From positions 1,798,001-1,862,000 of the forward strand of contig NZ_CP028369.1 of NCBI RefSeq assembly GCF_003032475.1: a DNA stretch of 64,000 bases. The letters run 5' to 3'. The translations under genes and the position numbers were made by a program. This document shows positions 8,244 to 16,356 of the stretch, in pieces (within the stretch, counting starts at the first letter, position 1; each line of letters opens with the position of its first letter). The DNA comes from Streptomyces sp. P3 (GTDB lineage: Bacteria; Actinomycetota; Actinomycetes; Streptomycetales; Streptomycetaceae). The notes under the pieces were generated by a model that ran no database searches, had not been told where the DNA came from, and worked only from the letters and a program-made list of their open reading frames with translations.

Positions 8244-9275
8244 CTAGTTCGGCCAGTCCGGCCGCGCATCGCGTCCCAGGAGGTAGCCCGCATGGAGCCG
8301 GTTGGTCGCCCCCAGCTGCGCCATGATCTCGGCGATGTGGCGCTGCACGCTGCGCAGCGACATTCCCAGTCGACGCGCGATCACCCTGTCGTCCTCACCC
8401 AGCACAAGGAAACGGATGATCGCCTCCTTGATCTCGTCGGAGATCACACGAACCCGTTCCCTTTGGTATGAATCCGGAAACGGGTTCGCCGCTATCCAGG
8501 CCCAGTTGAAACATCTGGTCATGAATTCAACAACTCCGGGGGAGCGCACCAGCAGCGCGCCACGCAGATCCTCCGGAGCGTCGATGAGTGCAATTTTTCG
8601 GTCAATGATGATCAGCCGTGGGAACCCGTCGGCAAGTGTGCGGACTTCCGCCCCCAGGCCGGTAACCCATTGAACGTAGGACAATGTCTCCGCACTGAAT
8701 TGCGCAGTGTGCTGATAAAGCGTCCTCATCCGGACTCCACGCGAAAGCATCAACTCCGTCCGTTCGAAGGATTCCTCCAGCTGGTCGTTCGGCCGCGCCC
8801 CGCCCGGCTGCGAGGTGAGCACCTCGGTCTGGCAGGTCTCGCACAGCTCCGTGATGAGGTCGCGGACCTGCTGGAGGTCGGAAATCGGCTCCACACGTTG
8901 ATCCTGCATGCGATCGAAGAGGGCGTCGGAGTACACGGAGGAGAGATCCATGAGCTCCCGTCGCACCTGGTTGACCTGCATCAACGCCTGAGTGATCTGC
9001 CGTTCGGCCCCTCCCAGGAGAAGTGCCTGGGAGAGGTCGGGCGGCAACGCCGCGTACCGGGTCGGCGCGTCTGCGACCCGGGCGAGAAGACGAAGCCCGA
9101 GAAGTCGCTCCACGGCGCGATCCAGGTCCTCCTCGGTTACCGAGGAGAGCTCACCCTGTTCCCGTAATTCACATGTCGAGACGGGCGACCGCTTCGCCAC
9201 GCTTTCATAGAGGGCCACTGCAATTGCATCCAACTCGTATCGCCCCACAACTTCGGCGATGTCTGGTATGTGCAT
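8244..9275 (-). CDS. LuxR-type (C-terminal HTH) transcriptional regulator
   Basis: A 343-residue regulator whose last 65 residues form a LuxR/GerE helix-turn-helix (DRVIARRLGMSLRSVQRHIA). The N-terminal half starts with a winged-helix-like region resembling TrmB-type or orphan Streptomyces regulators, then a ligand- or phosphoester-binding-like middle. ATG 9275 is chosen because GAGGGG lies eight bases upstream; GTG 9284 would overlap that site. It sits between the two arms of the cluster and is divergent from the flavoprotein operon, so it is the likely pathway-specific regulator. No phospho-acceptor receiver domain is present, so it is not a classical response regulator. Confidence 0.85.
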   Translation of the reverse strand: MHIPDIAEVVGRYELDAIAVALYESVAKRSPVSTCELREQGELSSVTEEDLDRAVERLLGLRLLARVADAPTRYAALPPDLSQALLLGGAERQITQALMQVNQVRRELMDLSSVYSDALFDRMQDQRVEPISDLQQVRDLITELCETCQTEVLTSQPGGARPNDQLEESFERTELMLSRGVRMRTLYQHTAQFSAETLSYVQWVTGLGAEVRTLADGFPRLIIIDRKIALIDAPEDLRGALLVRSPGVVEFMTRCFNWAWIAANPFPDSYQRERVRVISDEIKEAIIRFLVLGEDDRVIARRLGMSLRSVQRHIAEIMAQLGATNRLHAGYLLGRDARPDWPN

Positions 9276-9566
9276 TTTATTCACCCCTCGTCTCTCCGCC
9301 AGTCGCGCCCATGATACCCACTTGTCGTTTGTACTGACTTAATATCGGGAAGATCCGTCAGCGCATGCGAAGTTCGCCACATGGGCGAATCATCATAAAG
9401 ACGCCGCAGAGACATCGGCCAGAAATTCAGAATCAAAAAATAGGGGGAAAAGTGAGCTTTGTGAATGGGTGTGAGGGCGAATCGGACGTCGGCTGGGGAG
9501 GCTGACCCGGTCGCCGCCCTCCCCGGTCACGACAAGGCCCGAACACTCCGACGGCAAGGAAGTGGC
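9276..9566. promoter_or_regulatory. Divergent promoter region of the cluster
   Basis: An AT-richer stretch than its surroundings, between the LuxR-type gene (minus) and the flavoprotein gene (plus). It contains TTGTCGTTTGTACTGACTT and AT-rich blocks near 9320-9350 and 9420-9460. It must hold the promoters of both transcripts and a regulator site; see the inverted repeat at 9373-9389. Confidence 0.6.
9373..9389. promoter_or_regulatory. Perfect inverted repeat, candidate operator
   Basis: TTCGCC at 9373-9378 and GGCGAA at 9384-9389 form a perfect 6-bp inverted repeat with a 5-bp spacer. It lies 98 bp upstream of the regulator start and about 180 bp upstream of the flavoprotein start. Dyads of this size are usual for dimeric LuxR-type proteins. 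The assignment is inference. Confidence 0.45.
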
Positions 9567-10757
9567 ATGTACCGTTTCAGCGAAACCGGCCGATGTTGGC
9601 GCCTGGTGGTCATCGGCGGGGGATCCGCCGCCGCCATACAGGTACGCCAGGGGGACGTACCTCCCCAGGACACTCTGGTCATCGCTGACCGTCTGGGCAC
9701 GGGAATGGAGTTCCTCGAAGACTTCACCCTGCAGTCCTACGCGGACGAGCTCAGGCTCTCCCGACACCAGGAAACTTCTCGGCTTGGCGTGACCGGGCAA
9801 CTCCGGCCCAGCGCGGCCCAGTTCGACGCCTACGTCCGCGAGAGCCTGCTCGGCTCCGGCGCCACGCTGAAGAGCGCACGGGTCCTGGAGGTCGAAGGCG
9901 AGGCGGGCATGTTCCTCCTCCACGTGCTCAACGGCGACGGCCGCATGTCCTACGAACGTGCCGAGGCAGTCGTCCTGGCGACGGGAAGCACCCCCCGCAC
10001 CCCACCCCCCGGCTGGGCGGAGGCCGGGGCCGTTTCCCACGACGTGGTCCACCGTGAACACGCCCGGCATCGGACGAGCCGGTGGGCGGGCAGAACCGTC
10101 CTCGTGGTGGGCTCCGGGAACTCCGCCATGCAGGTCGCGTCGCTGGTTGCCTCGGAGGCCGCCGAGGTGGTGGTTCTCGGCAACCGCTACGTCGGCATGT
10201 TCCCCACGGAGAATCCCGACAAGTACGGCTGGCGCGCCCCCTCCCAGCTCGCCTGCGAGCTGGTCGCCAAATCCGCCCTGGAGTGCGGCCGGCCGGGATG
10301 GCACACCACGTGTGTGCGCCACTTGGTCTACGAACGTCTTGACGTGCGTGACGGCGAGATCACATGGACGTACAAGGCCGAGGACAACCGGAACCCCCTG
10401 GGCTCCCGGTCCCTCAGCGGCCGGTGCCGGCACGCCCGGGGACGCCTCATCGGTGAGGGTGGCTCGGCCTGGGAGGAGAGCCGCCGGGCCGAGGAGACCG
10501 CGGTGGTCTGGGCGACGGGCAGCGAGCCCGTGCTCCCCGGCGGGTCGCTGATCGAGTCACTGGCCCGGCAGGCGGACGGCTCGCTCCTGACCGACGAGGC
10601 CGGCCGCACCTCCGTGGACGGCGTGCACGCTCTCGGCGCCTGCGCCGGTCAGCGTGCCGTCAACGAAACCACCCCGGCGCTGGTCCGCGGACGCCTGCCC
10701 CTTCCGAAGCTCCTGGCGGGCAGGGGCGTTCCGGTGGAATCCGAGGTGCCCGCATGA
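9567..10757 (+). CDS. FAD/NAD(P)-dependent flavoprotein oxidoreductase (monooxygenase-like)
   Basis: A 396-residue two-dinucleotide-binding-domain flavoprotein. The FAD site is VVIGGGSAAA (residues about 14-23), a VVLATGSTPRTP motif follows near 134-145, the NAD(P)H site is VLVVGSGNSA near 178-187, and a second ATG-type motif (VVWATGSEPVLP) is near the C-terminus. This layout fits class B or N-hydroxylating monooxygenases and related oxidoreductases. ATG 9567 has AAGGA six bases upstream; longer frames to 9465 lack a site. The gene opens the plus-strand operon and overlaps the kinase start by ATGA. It may oxidise an amine or other heteroatom of a building block, but the substrate is unknown. 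Confidence 0.8.
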   Translation: MYRFSETGRCWRLVVIGGGSAAAIQVRQGDVPPQDTLVIADRLGTGMEFLEDFTLQSYADELRLSRHQETSRLGVTGQLRPSAAQFDAYVRESLLGSGATLKSARVLEVEGEAGMFLLHVLNGDGRMSYERAEAVVLATGSTPRTPPPGWAEAGAVSHDVVHREHARHRTSRWAGRTVLVVGSGNSAMQVASLVASEAAEVVVLGNRYVGMFPTENPDKYGWRAPSQLACELVAKSALECGRPGWHTTCVRHLVYERLDVRDGEITWTYKAEDNRNPLGSRSLSGRCRHARGRLIGEGGSAWEESRRAEETAVVWATGSEPVLPGGSLIESLARQADGSLLTDEAGRTSVDGVHALGACAGQRAVNETTPALVRGRLPLPKLLAGRGVPVESEVPA

Positions 10758-11404
10758 CGGGAACGGACCGCCCCTACCGGATCATCGCGGTGGAGGGGAT
10801 CGACGGATCGGGGAAGTCCACCCTGGCCGCCCGCCTGGTGGGTCTCCTCGGACCCAAGGCCCGGTACGAGCGGCTCTCGCCCCGCATGGCGAGCGTCTTC
10901 CGCGAACTGGTCGACGAGCCCTCGCAGCATCAGCACCGCTACCAGGACGTCGTCCCCGACGCGCTGCGCCGCAGCGCCTTCCTGGTCGACGCGCAGGCAC
11001 AGTTCCACTACCTGGAAGCGGAGTACGCGGCGTACGACTGGCTCATCTTCGACCGGTGGCTCACCACGTACGACGTCTATGCCCCGGGCCGCAGTGTGTA
11101 CGACGACTACTACCGGCTCCTCATGGACGACCTGCCGCGGCCGGACCTCCTCCTCCATGTCCGCACCCCACCGCGGACCGCGTTCGCACGCATCACCCAA
11201 CGGGGGGACTGGACCGTCGACCACTGGAGCGCCGACCGACTGATGGCCGACCTGGAGAGGCTCGACGCCTCGTACACAGCGCGTCTCGCCGACGTCCCGC
11301 ACACGGTCGTGGACGGCACGCCGCCCGCCGAGAAGGTCGCCGACCACGTCCTCGGCCTGATCCACGCTCTCGACCGTCGCGGAGACAAAGAGGCAGCCGT
11401 CTGA
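10754..11404 (+). CDS. Thymidylate-kinase-like P-loop kinase 1
   Basis: A 216-residue protein of the thymidylate kinase fold: P-loop GIDGSGKS (residues 15-22, Lys21), the DRW motif (FDRWLTTYDVY) corresponding to the TMP-kinase DR(Y/H), and a C-terminal helical lid region. Housekeeping tmk genes are not normally in such operons, and a second related gene lies at 15139, so this is probably a pathway enzyme. It could phosphorylate a nucleoside-like or hydroxylated intermediate, possibly as a protecting or self-resistance step. The start overlaps the flavoprotein stop (ATGA). The true acceptor is not readable from sequence. Confidence 0.8.
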   Translation: MTGTDRPYRIIAVEGIDGSGKSTLAARLVGLLGPKARYERLSPRMASVFRELVDEPSQHQHRYQDVVPDALRRSAFLVDAQAQFHYLEAEYAAYDWLIFDRWLTTYDVYAPGRSVYDDYYRLLMDDLPRPDLLLHVRTPPRTAFARITQRGDWTVDHWSADRLMADLERLDASYTARLADVPHTVVDGTPPAEKVADHVLGLIHALDRRGDKEAAV

Positions 11405-11424
11405 TGCCTACGTCGAGCCACAAG

Positions 11425-11580
11425 TCGAAGAGCCGGCCGATTCTCGTGGGGGTAGCGCAGGATCGCGTGGCGGACGTCGATCTTGCGTCGGGCCAGGGCG
11501 ATCAGGGGCTGACGATGGCGTTCGCCCTCCGCTCGGCTGCGGTCGTAGGAGGCCCGCGAGGCCGGATCACGCTGGAAGGC
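11425..11580 (-). pseudogene. IS110/IS116-family transposase C-terminal remnant
   Basis: On the minus strand about 50 codons read DPASRASYDRSRAEGERH followed by LIALARRKIDV, which matches the conserved C-terminal end of IS110/IS116 transposases (asp-pro-x-ser-arg-x-tyr-asp, then ala-leu-ala-arg-arg). Nothing upstream continues the transposase; the adjoining plus-strand genes are intact. It is a decayed insertion relic wedged between the kinase stop and the next ligase start, antisense to the operon. Confidence 0.75.
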
Positions 11581-11588
11581 AGGACCGC

Positions 11589-12665
11589 ATGAGCACGACA
11601 CCGATCCTCACCGTCCTCGCCGTCGCCGACGCCTGGCCGCGTTCCCAGCTGGATCCCTTCCTCGCGCACGAGGGATGGCTCGCCGAGCGCGGGGTCTCCG
11701 TCCGCCTGCACACCTACGCCGAGGTGCGCAAGGGGGTGCACGGCCTGCGGGGACCTGTCGGAGTGGTGCTGTTCTTCCCGCACCAGTTCTGGGACGCGCG
11801 GATCGAGGACAGAGTCGCGGGCGCCTACGGGACACGGGCCTATGCCGATGCCCTCTCCGCGTACCTGCTCAGCTCCGACCGCCTGCTGCGCCGCAGTCTG
11901 CCCCAGGGGGTCCACTACCTCAACCCGCCGACGGCGGTCGCCCGCACCCGGGACAAGGCACTGGCGAGACGAGTGCTGGAGCAGGCGGGCATTCCCGTAC
12001 CCCCGGCGATCGAGAACCCCACTCCGGAGGAGTTGTCGACCGCCCTGGATGCGGGGCGATCCCTCTACGTCAAGGCGGTGTGTGGCTCGATGGGCAAGGG
12101 CATCACGCATCTGGCCCCTGGGCGGTGGCGCACCAACTACGCTTATCACGACGGACGGTTGGAGTCCCCCGGCAACACCTTCGGTGAACAGTGGGTCTTC
12201 CGGGACGTCGACCCCGGCGACGAGGGCTTCCTGGCGGCGCTCTGCGCCGAGTCAGGCTTCGTCTTCGAGCACGAGGTGGGTATGACCGTCGGGGGAGCCA
12301 AGACGGAGCTTCGGGTCACCGTGGCGAACGGGTGTGTGATCGACATCGAGGAACGCCACGCTCCCGCGGGATCGGTCACCACCCGTTCGGTGGAGCACGG
12401 CCGCACGGTGGTCGAAGGCCCTATGTCCCGAAGTGCCACGGCCGGGCAGACGGCGCTGTACGCGGCGCGTGCCCTGGGGTTGCGTTACGCCGTCTTCGAC
12501 ATGGTCACCGACGACCTGGACCGCTCCTACGTGTTGGACGCCCAGGCGTTCCCGGCCACCGGGACGGAAGAGGACTTCTGGCGGAAGATCCTCGGCGTAC
12601 TCGTCCCTCCGACCACCCCCCGGCCGGCCCGCGAGGGCTATCCGAAAGGACTACGAGCGACATGA
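11589..12665 (+). CDS. ATP-grasp ligase D (RimK/glutathione-synthetase-like)
   Basis: A 358-residue ATP-grasp protein of a different subtype from ligases A-C, without their C-terminal extra domain. Features are a pre-ATP-grasp N-terminus (ILTVLAVADAW), ATP-binding lysine YVKAVCGSMGKGITHL (about residues 159-174), the WVFRDV linker, and EHEVGMTVGGAKTELRV followed by AVFDMVTDD near the end. ATG 11589 follows GGAAGG. The gene overlaps the next by ATGA. It is expected to make an amide or ester through an acyl phosphate; peptide or amino-acid substrates are plausible. The start region abuts the transposase relic, so its upstream sequence may have been altered by insertion. Confidence 0.8.
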   Translation: MSTTPILTVLAVADAWPRSQLDPFLAHEGWLAERGVSVRLHTYAEVRKGVHGLRGPVGVVLFFPHQFWDARIEDRVAGAYGTRAYADALSAYLLSSDRLLRRSLPQGVHYLNPPTAVARTRDKALARRVLEQAGIPVPPAIENPTPEELSTALDAGRSLYVKAVCGSMGKGITHLAPGRWRTNYAYHDGRLESPGNTFGEQWVFRDVDPGDEGFLAALCAESGFVFEHEVGMTVGGAKTELRVTVANGCVIDIEERHAPAGSVTTRSVEHGRTVVEGPMSRSATAGQTALYAARALGLRYAVFDMVTDDLDRSYVLDAQAFPATGTEEDFWRKILGVLVPPTTPRPAREGYPKGLRAT

Positions 12666-14392
12666 CGACGGACACCGACGAGGCAGGCGGTGCGGTTGCC
12701 ACGCGTCTTGCGGAGCCCACGCCGATCAGCACCGAAGTCGTCGCGGGCGACGGCTCCGTACACCCGTGGAGCGGGTTCAGCACGGGTCCGCGCGTGCTCG
12801 CCGACGAGGAGGTCGAGGAGTACTGCCGGGTTCTGCTCGGGCACGGCATCGCCGACGTGGCGGACAGAGCGGCGCGGGAGCTGCTCCCGTTCGCCGAGGA
12901 CCGCGCCGCGCAGCAGAGGGTGCCCGCCGTCGTCATGCACTCCGCCACGCGGACCACACGGGGCTTCGAAGGCGACCTGGCCGATGTCGTCGCCGGACGC
13001 GATCCCTATGACGTCGCCGGCTATCTGGAGAGCCGGGCGGTCACGCTGGCCCGGGAAGGCGACGTGGCGGTCGGTCGTATCGCTCCGTGGCGTGAGGCCG
13101 TGGCCCTCGCCGGCGTCACCGCGATCGACATCGGCGCCCGCGAGTACTACTACCTCTCCGATGCCCTCCTCACCGTCGCGGCGTCGCCCGGGCATTCCGC
13201 GCTGCTCCCGCTCCTGGACTGGTACCGCAGGCACCCGAACGCGGTCGTGCGGCTGTACGCCCTCGACCTGGAGACGCAGGTCTTCCTCCTGTGGCTCAAG
13301 GCGAGGCTCGGCCTCGACATCCTGCGGGTCGACGCGAACGGGCCCGTCGTGTCCGCCGGTTGGAACCGTAAGGAACACGTCCATCCCACCGTCCCGGACG
13401 CGCTGCGAGTCGTGGCGGACGGGCTGGAGCCGGACGACCTGCTGGCCCGCGAGCAACGGATGTCCTCCGCATACCGGCTGCTCGGCATGGAGATTCCGGT
13501 CCTCCCCGGCTACCTCGTCCCCCGCGGGGACGACCCGCAGGAATTCGCCGCCGGGGTGTGCGCCGCGGCGCGCCTGCTCCTGGAGCGTTACGGCGTGGAG
13601 CGGGGCTGTCTGAAACCGTGCGAGGCGGGCGACGGTGCCCGCATCGTGACCGGCCTGGACCTCCTCGACGAGGAAACGCTCACCCGGCACGCGCGCGAGG
13701 CCCACCAGCACGGCGACGCGTACGCCCTGGAGGCGCATGTCGACTTCGCCACCTGTGACATCGCCGGGCGTCGGTTCATCATCACTCCGTCCGGTCACAT
13801 CCAGGGGGGGCGGGTGACCGAGGGGCTGACCCTCCAGCTCATGAACGGCTGTTCCTGGGAAGGCAACGCGACACTGCTCGCCGAGGACTTCGCCGCCTTC
13901 GGAGTGCCCAGGACCGCGTACGCCTCCATGACGGCGGCCCTGCAGGCGATTCTCGACGCGTTCGGGGGCCCGCAGGCCGAGGCGCAGGGGTGCGCGCACA
14001 GCCTGGTCACCGGTGGGATCGACTTCGCGGTGGGCCGGATCGGGGGGCGCTTCGGCGACCGGCTCGTCCACGGGGTGATCGACCTGAACCTCTCGTCCCA
14101 CGGCGCGGTGTACATGCGCGCCTTCCAGGACGCGCTGTCCGGTCCGGCCGGCCCTGTGCACGTGGCCACCCGTGTCTATCGCCCCGCCGCCCTGGCGGAC
14201 TTGGCGACCACGACCAGTCGGGCGGAGCAGGAGACGGGGCCGGACAGAGCGGTCCGGGTCGTGGCCAGCGTCCCGGACCGCTGGGGCATGGTCGGTGTCT
14301 CGGGCACCTCGACGGCGGACGCGGTGTCCGCTGTCGAGGCACTCGTGGCCAGGCTTCACGCGGCAGGCCTAGTACGCGACAGCCCGGCGTGA
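12662..14392 (+). CDS. Large diverged ATP-grasp-like ligase (576 aa)
   Basis: A 576-residue protein in two halves. Residues 1-240 resemble a pre-ATP-grasp region (the VAGRDPYDVAGY stretch, then AIDIGAREYYYLSDALLTVA). The second half has a diverged ATP-grasp pattern: GCLKPCEAGDGARIV as the ATP-binding lysine loop, YALEAHVDFATCDIAGRRF, and a late GVIDLNLSSHGAVYMR where E/D-x-N-x-x metal residues are expected. This arrangement recalls the PGM1-type peptide ligases, which join an amino-acid carboxylate to a ribosomal peptide; the link is a family impression, not a proof. It overlaps ligase D by ATGA, so the pair may work together. The final 24 bases overlap the convergent hydrolase gene. Confidence 0.6.
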   Translation: MTTDTDEAGGAVATRLAEPTPISTEVVAGDGSVHPWSGFSTGPRVLADEEVEEYCRVLLGHGIADVADRAARELLPFAEDRAAQQRVPAVVMHSATRTTRGFEGDLADVVAGRDPYDVAGYLESRAVTLAREGDVAVGRIAPWREAVALAGVTAIDIGAREYYYLSDALLTVAASPGHSALLPLLDWYRRHPNAVVRLYALDLETQVFLLWLKARLGLDILRVDANGPVVSAGWNRKEHVHPTVPDALRVVADGLEPDDLLAREQRMSSAYRLLGMEIPVLPGYLVPRGDDPQEFAAGVCAAARLLLERYGVERGCLKPCEAGDGARIVTGLDLLDEETLTRHAREAHQHGDAYALEAHVDFATCDIAGRRFIITPSGHIQGGRVTEGLTLQLMNGCSWEGNATLLAEDFAAFGVPRTAYASMTAALQAILDAFGGPQAEAQGCAHSLVTGGIDFAVGRIGGRFGDRLVHGVIDLNLSSHGAVYMRAFQDALSGPAGPVHVATRVYRPAALADLATTTSRAEQETGPDRAVRVVASVPDRWGMVGVSGTSTADAVSAVEALVARLHAAGLVRDSPA

Positions 14393-15088
14393 AGCCGCCT
14401 GCGCCAGGGCCCGGAACATCCCTCCCCCGACCGGCGACTCGGTCGGCAGCTCCTCGGGATGCCACTGGACTCCCAGCGCGAACCACGGGCCGTGGGCCTC
14501 GATCGCCTCGATCACGCCGTCCGGGGCGTGGGCGACAGCGCTCAGGCCCGCCCCGAGGGCGGAGACCGCTTGGTGATGCCGGCTGTTCACGAGGATCCGC
14601 CCGGTGTCCGTCACCTGCCGCAGCCGGCTTCCCTCTGCGACGACGATGTCGTGGAAAGCGGTTCCGGCTTCGTCGCCTCCGTGTCCGCAGACACCCCGCT
14701 GGGCCGGCAGGTCCTGCCACAGGGCCCCGCCCTTGGCCGCGTTGAGCAGCTGCGCACCTCGGCAGATACCGAGGACGGGTTTGCCGTCCTCCTCCGCCCA
14801 GCGCAGCAGGGCCAGTTCCATGGCGTCCAGCTCCGGCTGGATCTCCGTGGTGGTGTGCCGCTCGTCGCCGTACAACTCGGGCGCGATGTCCATCCCACCG
14901 GGCAGGACAAGGCCCTCGCAGAGGTCGTAGAGGTCACGCAGAGCGGGCTCGGCGACCGGTGCGATGCCCAACGGGACGGCGCCGGAGGCTTCCACGGCGC
15001 GGAAATACCCGATGCTCTGCATCCAGCGGTCGGTCTTCTCGGGTCTGCGCCAGGGCCTGAGGGATATTCCAATAATTGGCTCTCGCAT
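14369..15088 (-). CDS. Gamma-glutamyl hydrolase-like class I amidotransferase (peptidase C26)
   Basis: A 239-residue protein with the full catalytic set of the PuuD/peptidase C26 family: nucleophile Cys109 in LGICRGAQ, His210 and Glu212 in VQWHPEE, and the oxyanion segment LPGGMDIAP. Family members cleave gamma-glutamyl amides. In this ligase-rich cluster it is an obvious candidate to remove a gamma-glutamyl group that protects an amine during biosynthesis, as in butirosin-type logic (inference). ATG 15088 is divergent from the second thymidylate-kinase-like gene with only 50 bp between. It runs antisense to most of the cluster arm and overlaps its convergent neighbour's tail. Confidence 0.83.
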   Translation of the reverse strand: MREPIIGISLRPWRRPEKTDRWMQSIGYFRAVEASGAVPLGIAPVAEPALRDLYDLCEGLVLPGGMDIAPELYGDERHTTTEIQPELDAMELALLRWAEEDGKPVLGICRGAQLLNAAKGGALWQDLPAQRGVCGHGGDEAGTAFHDIVVAEGSRLRQVTDTGRILVNSRHHQAVSALGAGLSAVAHAPDGVIEAIEAHGPWFALGVQWHPEELPTESPVGGGMFRALAQAASRRAVAY

Positions 15089-15138
15089 GGCGAGGAAGCT
15101 AGCACGAAATATCATCGGAAAGGCAAGGGAAAACCGGA

Positions 15139-15765
15139 GTGACATACCGCATAGTGGCTCTCGAAGGAGTGGACGGAAGCGGAAAGTCCACCCTGCTCGA
15201 AAGTCTCCACACTTCGCTTTCTGGTTCCGCGGAGGTTGTCCGTGCGAGGCCCACCCGAGCACTCTCCAACGCATTCCGGAGAATCGCCGAGGACGGACGT
15301 CCGGAAAAACTGTACCAGGATGCCCTGCCCGCGCCTTTTCGGCATTCTGCCTATCTCCTGGAGAGCGCCGTGCAGTTCCGCTACGAACAGCATCGGTTCG
15401 AACAGGCGGACATCGTTCTCTTCGACCGCTGGCGACATACGTGGGCCGTGTACTGCGAGGACGTGGCGGAGCACCGGGACTGGTTCGCTCGCATCGAGAC
15501 CCTGCTTCCCCGGCCCGACGTGCTGTTCTGGCTGCGGGTCGATCCCGAGGTGGCCTACGAACGGCTCGTCGCGCGCCAGGACCGCTGGGTGGCGGCGTAC
15601 TCCCCCGGCGGACTGCGCGCCAAGATCACCAGGCTGTGCGAGCGGTACGAGGAGGTCATGCGGGACTCCGGTGCCGTCGTCCTCGACGGCACCCGTCCCG
15701 CGGCTGAAGTGCTCGCCCGGGCGCTGGCCGTGCTCGCGGCCCAGCCGGCCGCGTCAGTCGCCTAG
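15139..15765 (+). CDS. Thymidylate-kinase-like P-loop kinase 2
   Basis: A 208-residue kinase of the TMP-kinase fold, related to the protein at 10754: P-loop GVDGSGKS (residues 10-17, Lys16), DRW motif (LFDRWRHTWAVY) and a Leu-Arg-Val-Asp segment before the lid. Differences between the two in the acceptor region suggest different substrates or subsequent steps. It starts at GTG 15139. It ends 12 bp inside the convergent HAD gene. Whether it phosphorylates a nucleotide, sugar or amino-alcohol cannot be told. Confidence 0.8.
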   Translation: MTYRIVALEGVDGSGKSTLLESLHTSLSGSAEVVRARPTRALSNAFRRIAEDGRPEKLYQDALPAPFRHSAYLLESAVQFRYEQHRFEQADIVLFDRWRHTWAVYCEDVAEHRDWFARIETLLPRPDVLFWLRVDPEVAYERLVARQDRWVAAYSPGGLRAKITRLCERYEEVMRDSGAVVLDGTRPAAEVLARALAVLAAQPAASVA

Positions 15766-16356
15766 CAGGCCCTCCAGGGTGCGGTACAGCGCGGGTCCGC
15801 CTTCGAAGAGTACGGCGGTGATCCCCAGCGCACGGGCCGCTCGCACGTTGGCCTCGCGGTCGTCCACGAAGAAGGCCTCCTCGGCGGTGGCGTCGAGGAG
15901 GCCGAGGGCTCCCGCGAAGGCTTCGGGGGTGGGCTTGGTCGCCCGGAGCACGCAGGAGAAGGCGAGAGCGTCGAAGCGGTCGTCCACTTCCGCCAGCTGC
16001 CGGGGAAGCCCCGAGAGCAGCAGCGCGTCGTTGTCCGTGAACAGGGCCGTGCGGTACGAACGGACGAGATCGGCCGCGGCGAGGACGTCCGGGTCGGGCT
16101 CGAAGGCGCCGCACCAGACGCGGCGCAGCTCCGCGGAGGTACCGGGGTAGCCGAGACGCCGCCTGATTTCCCCCTCCACCTCCTGGGCATTTCCGGCTCC
16201 GCCGTCCCAGGAGGAGATCAGCCCCGAGGAGTACAGCTCCTCGTCGACTTTCTCCGCAGGAAGGCCGCACGCCTCGCCGAGGATTTCCAGTCGGCGCTCG
16301 CGATAAAAGCGGCAGACGACGCCGCCGAGATCGAAAAGGAAAACTCGTGGCTTCAT
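15754..16356 (-). CDS. HAD-superfamily hydrolase (YihX-like)
   Basis: A 200-residue HAD hydrolase. Motif I is VFLFDLGGVV, with nucleophile Asp9 but Gly instead of the second Asp of DxD, as in the YihX-like sugar-phosphatase group. Motif II is FTDND, the motif III lysine lies in LRATKPTPEAF, and motif IV is FFVDDREANV. It probably dephosphorylates a small phosphorylated intermediate, a natural counterpart to the two kinases nearby. ATG 16356 is chosen at the first codon giving the compact motif I start. It is divergent from the HDO operon across a 418-bp gap and convergent with kinase 2. Confidence 0.83.
   Translation of the reverse strand: MKPRVFLFDLGGVVCRFYRERRLEILGEACGLPAEKVDEELYSSGLISSWDGGAGNAQEVEGEIRRRLGYPGTSAELRRVWCGAFEPDPDVLAAADLVRSYRTALFTDNDALLLSGLPRQLAEVDDRFDALAFSCVLRATKPTPEAFAGALGLLDATAEEAFFVDDREANVRAARALGITAVLFEGGPALYRTLEGLLGD

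Noticed and set aside
11404..11592. 62-codon plus-strand frame joining the kinase and ligase D with overlaps at both ends
   Set aside because: It is the exact antisense of an IS110-type transposase remnant; its translation has no family features. The overlaps are a coincidence of the relic's length.
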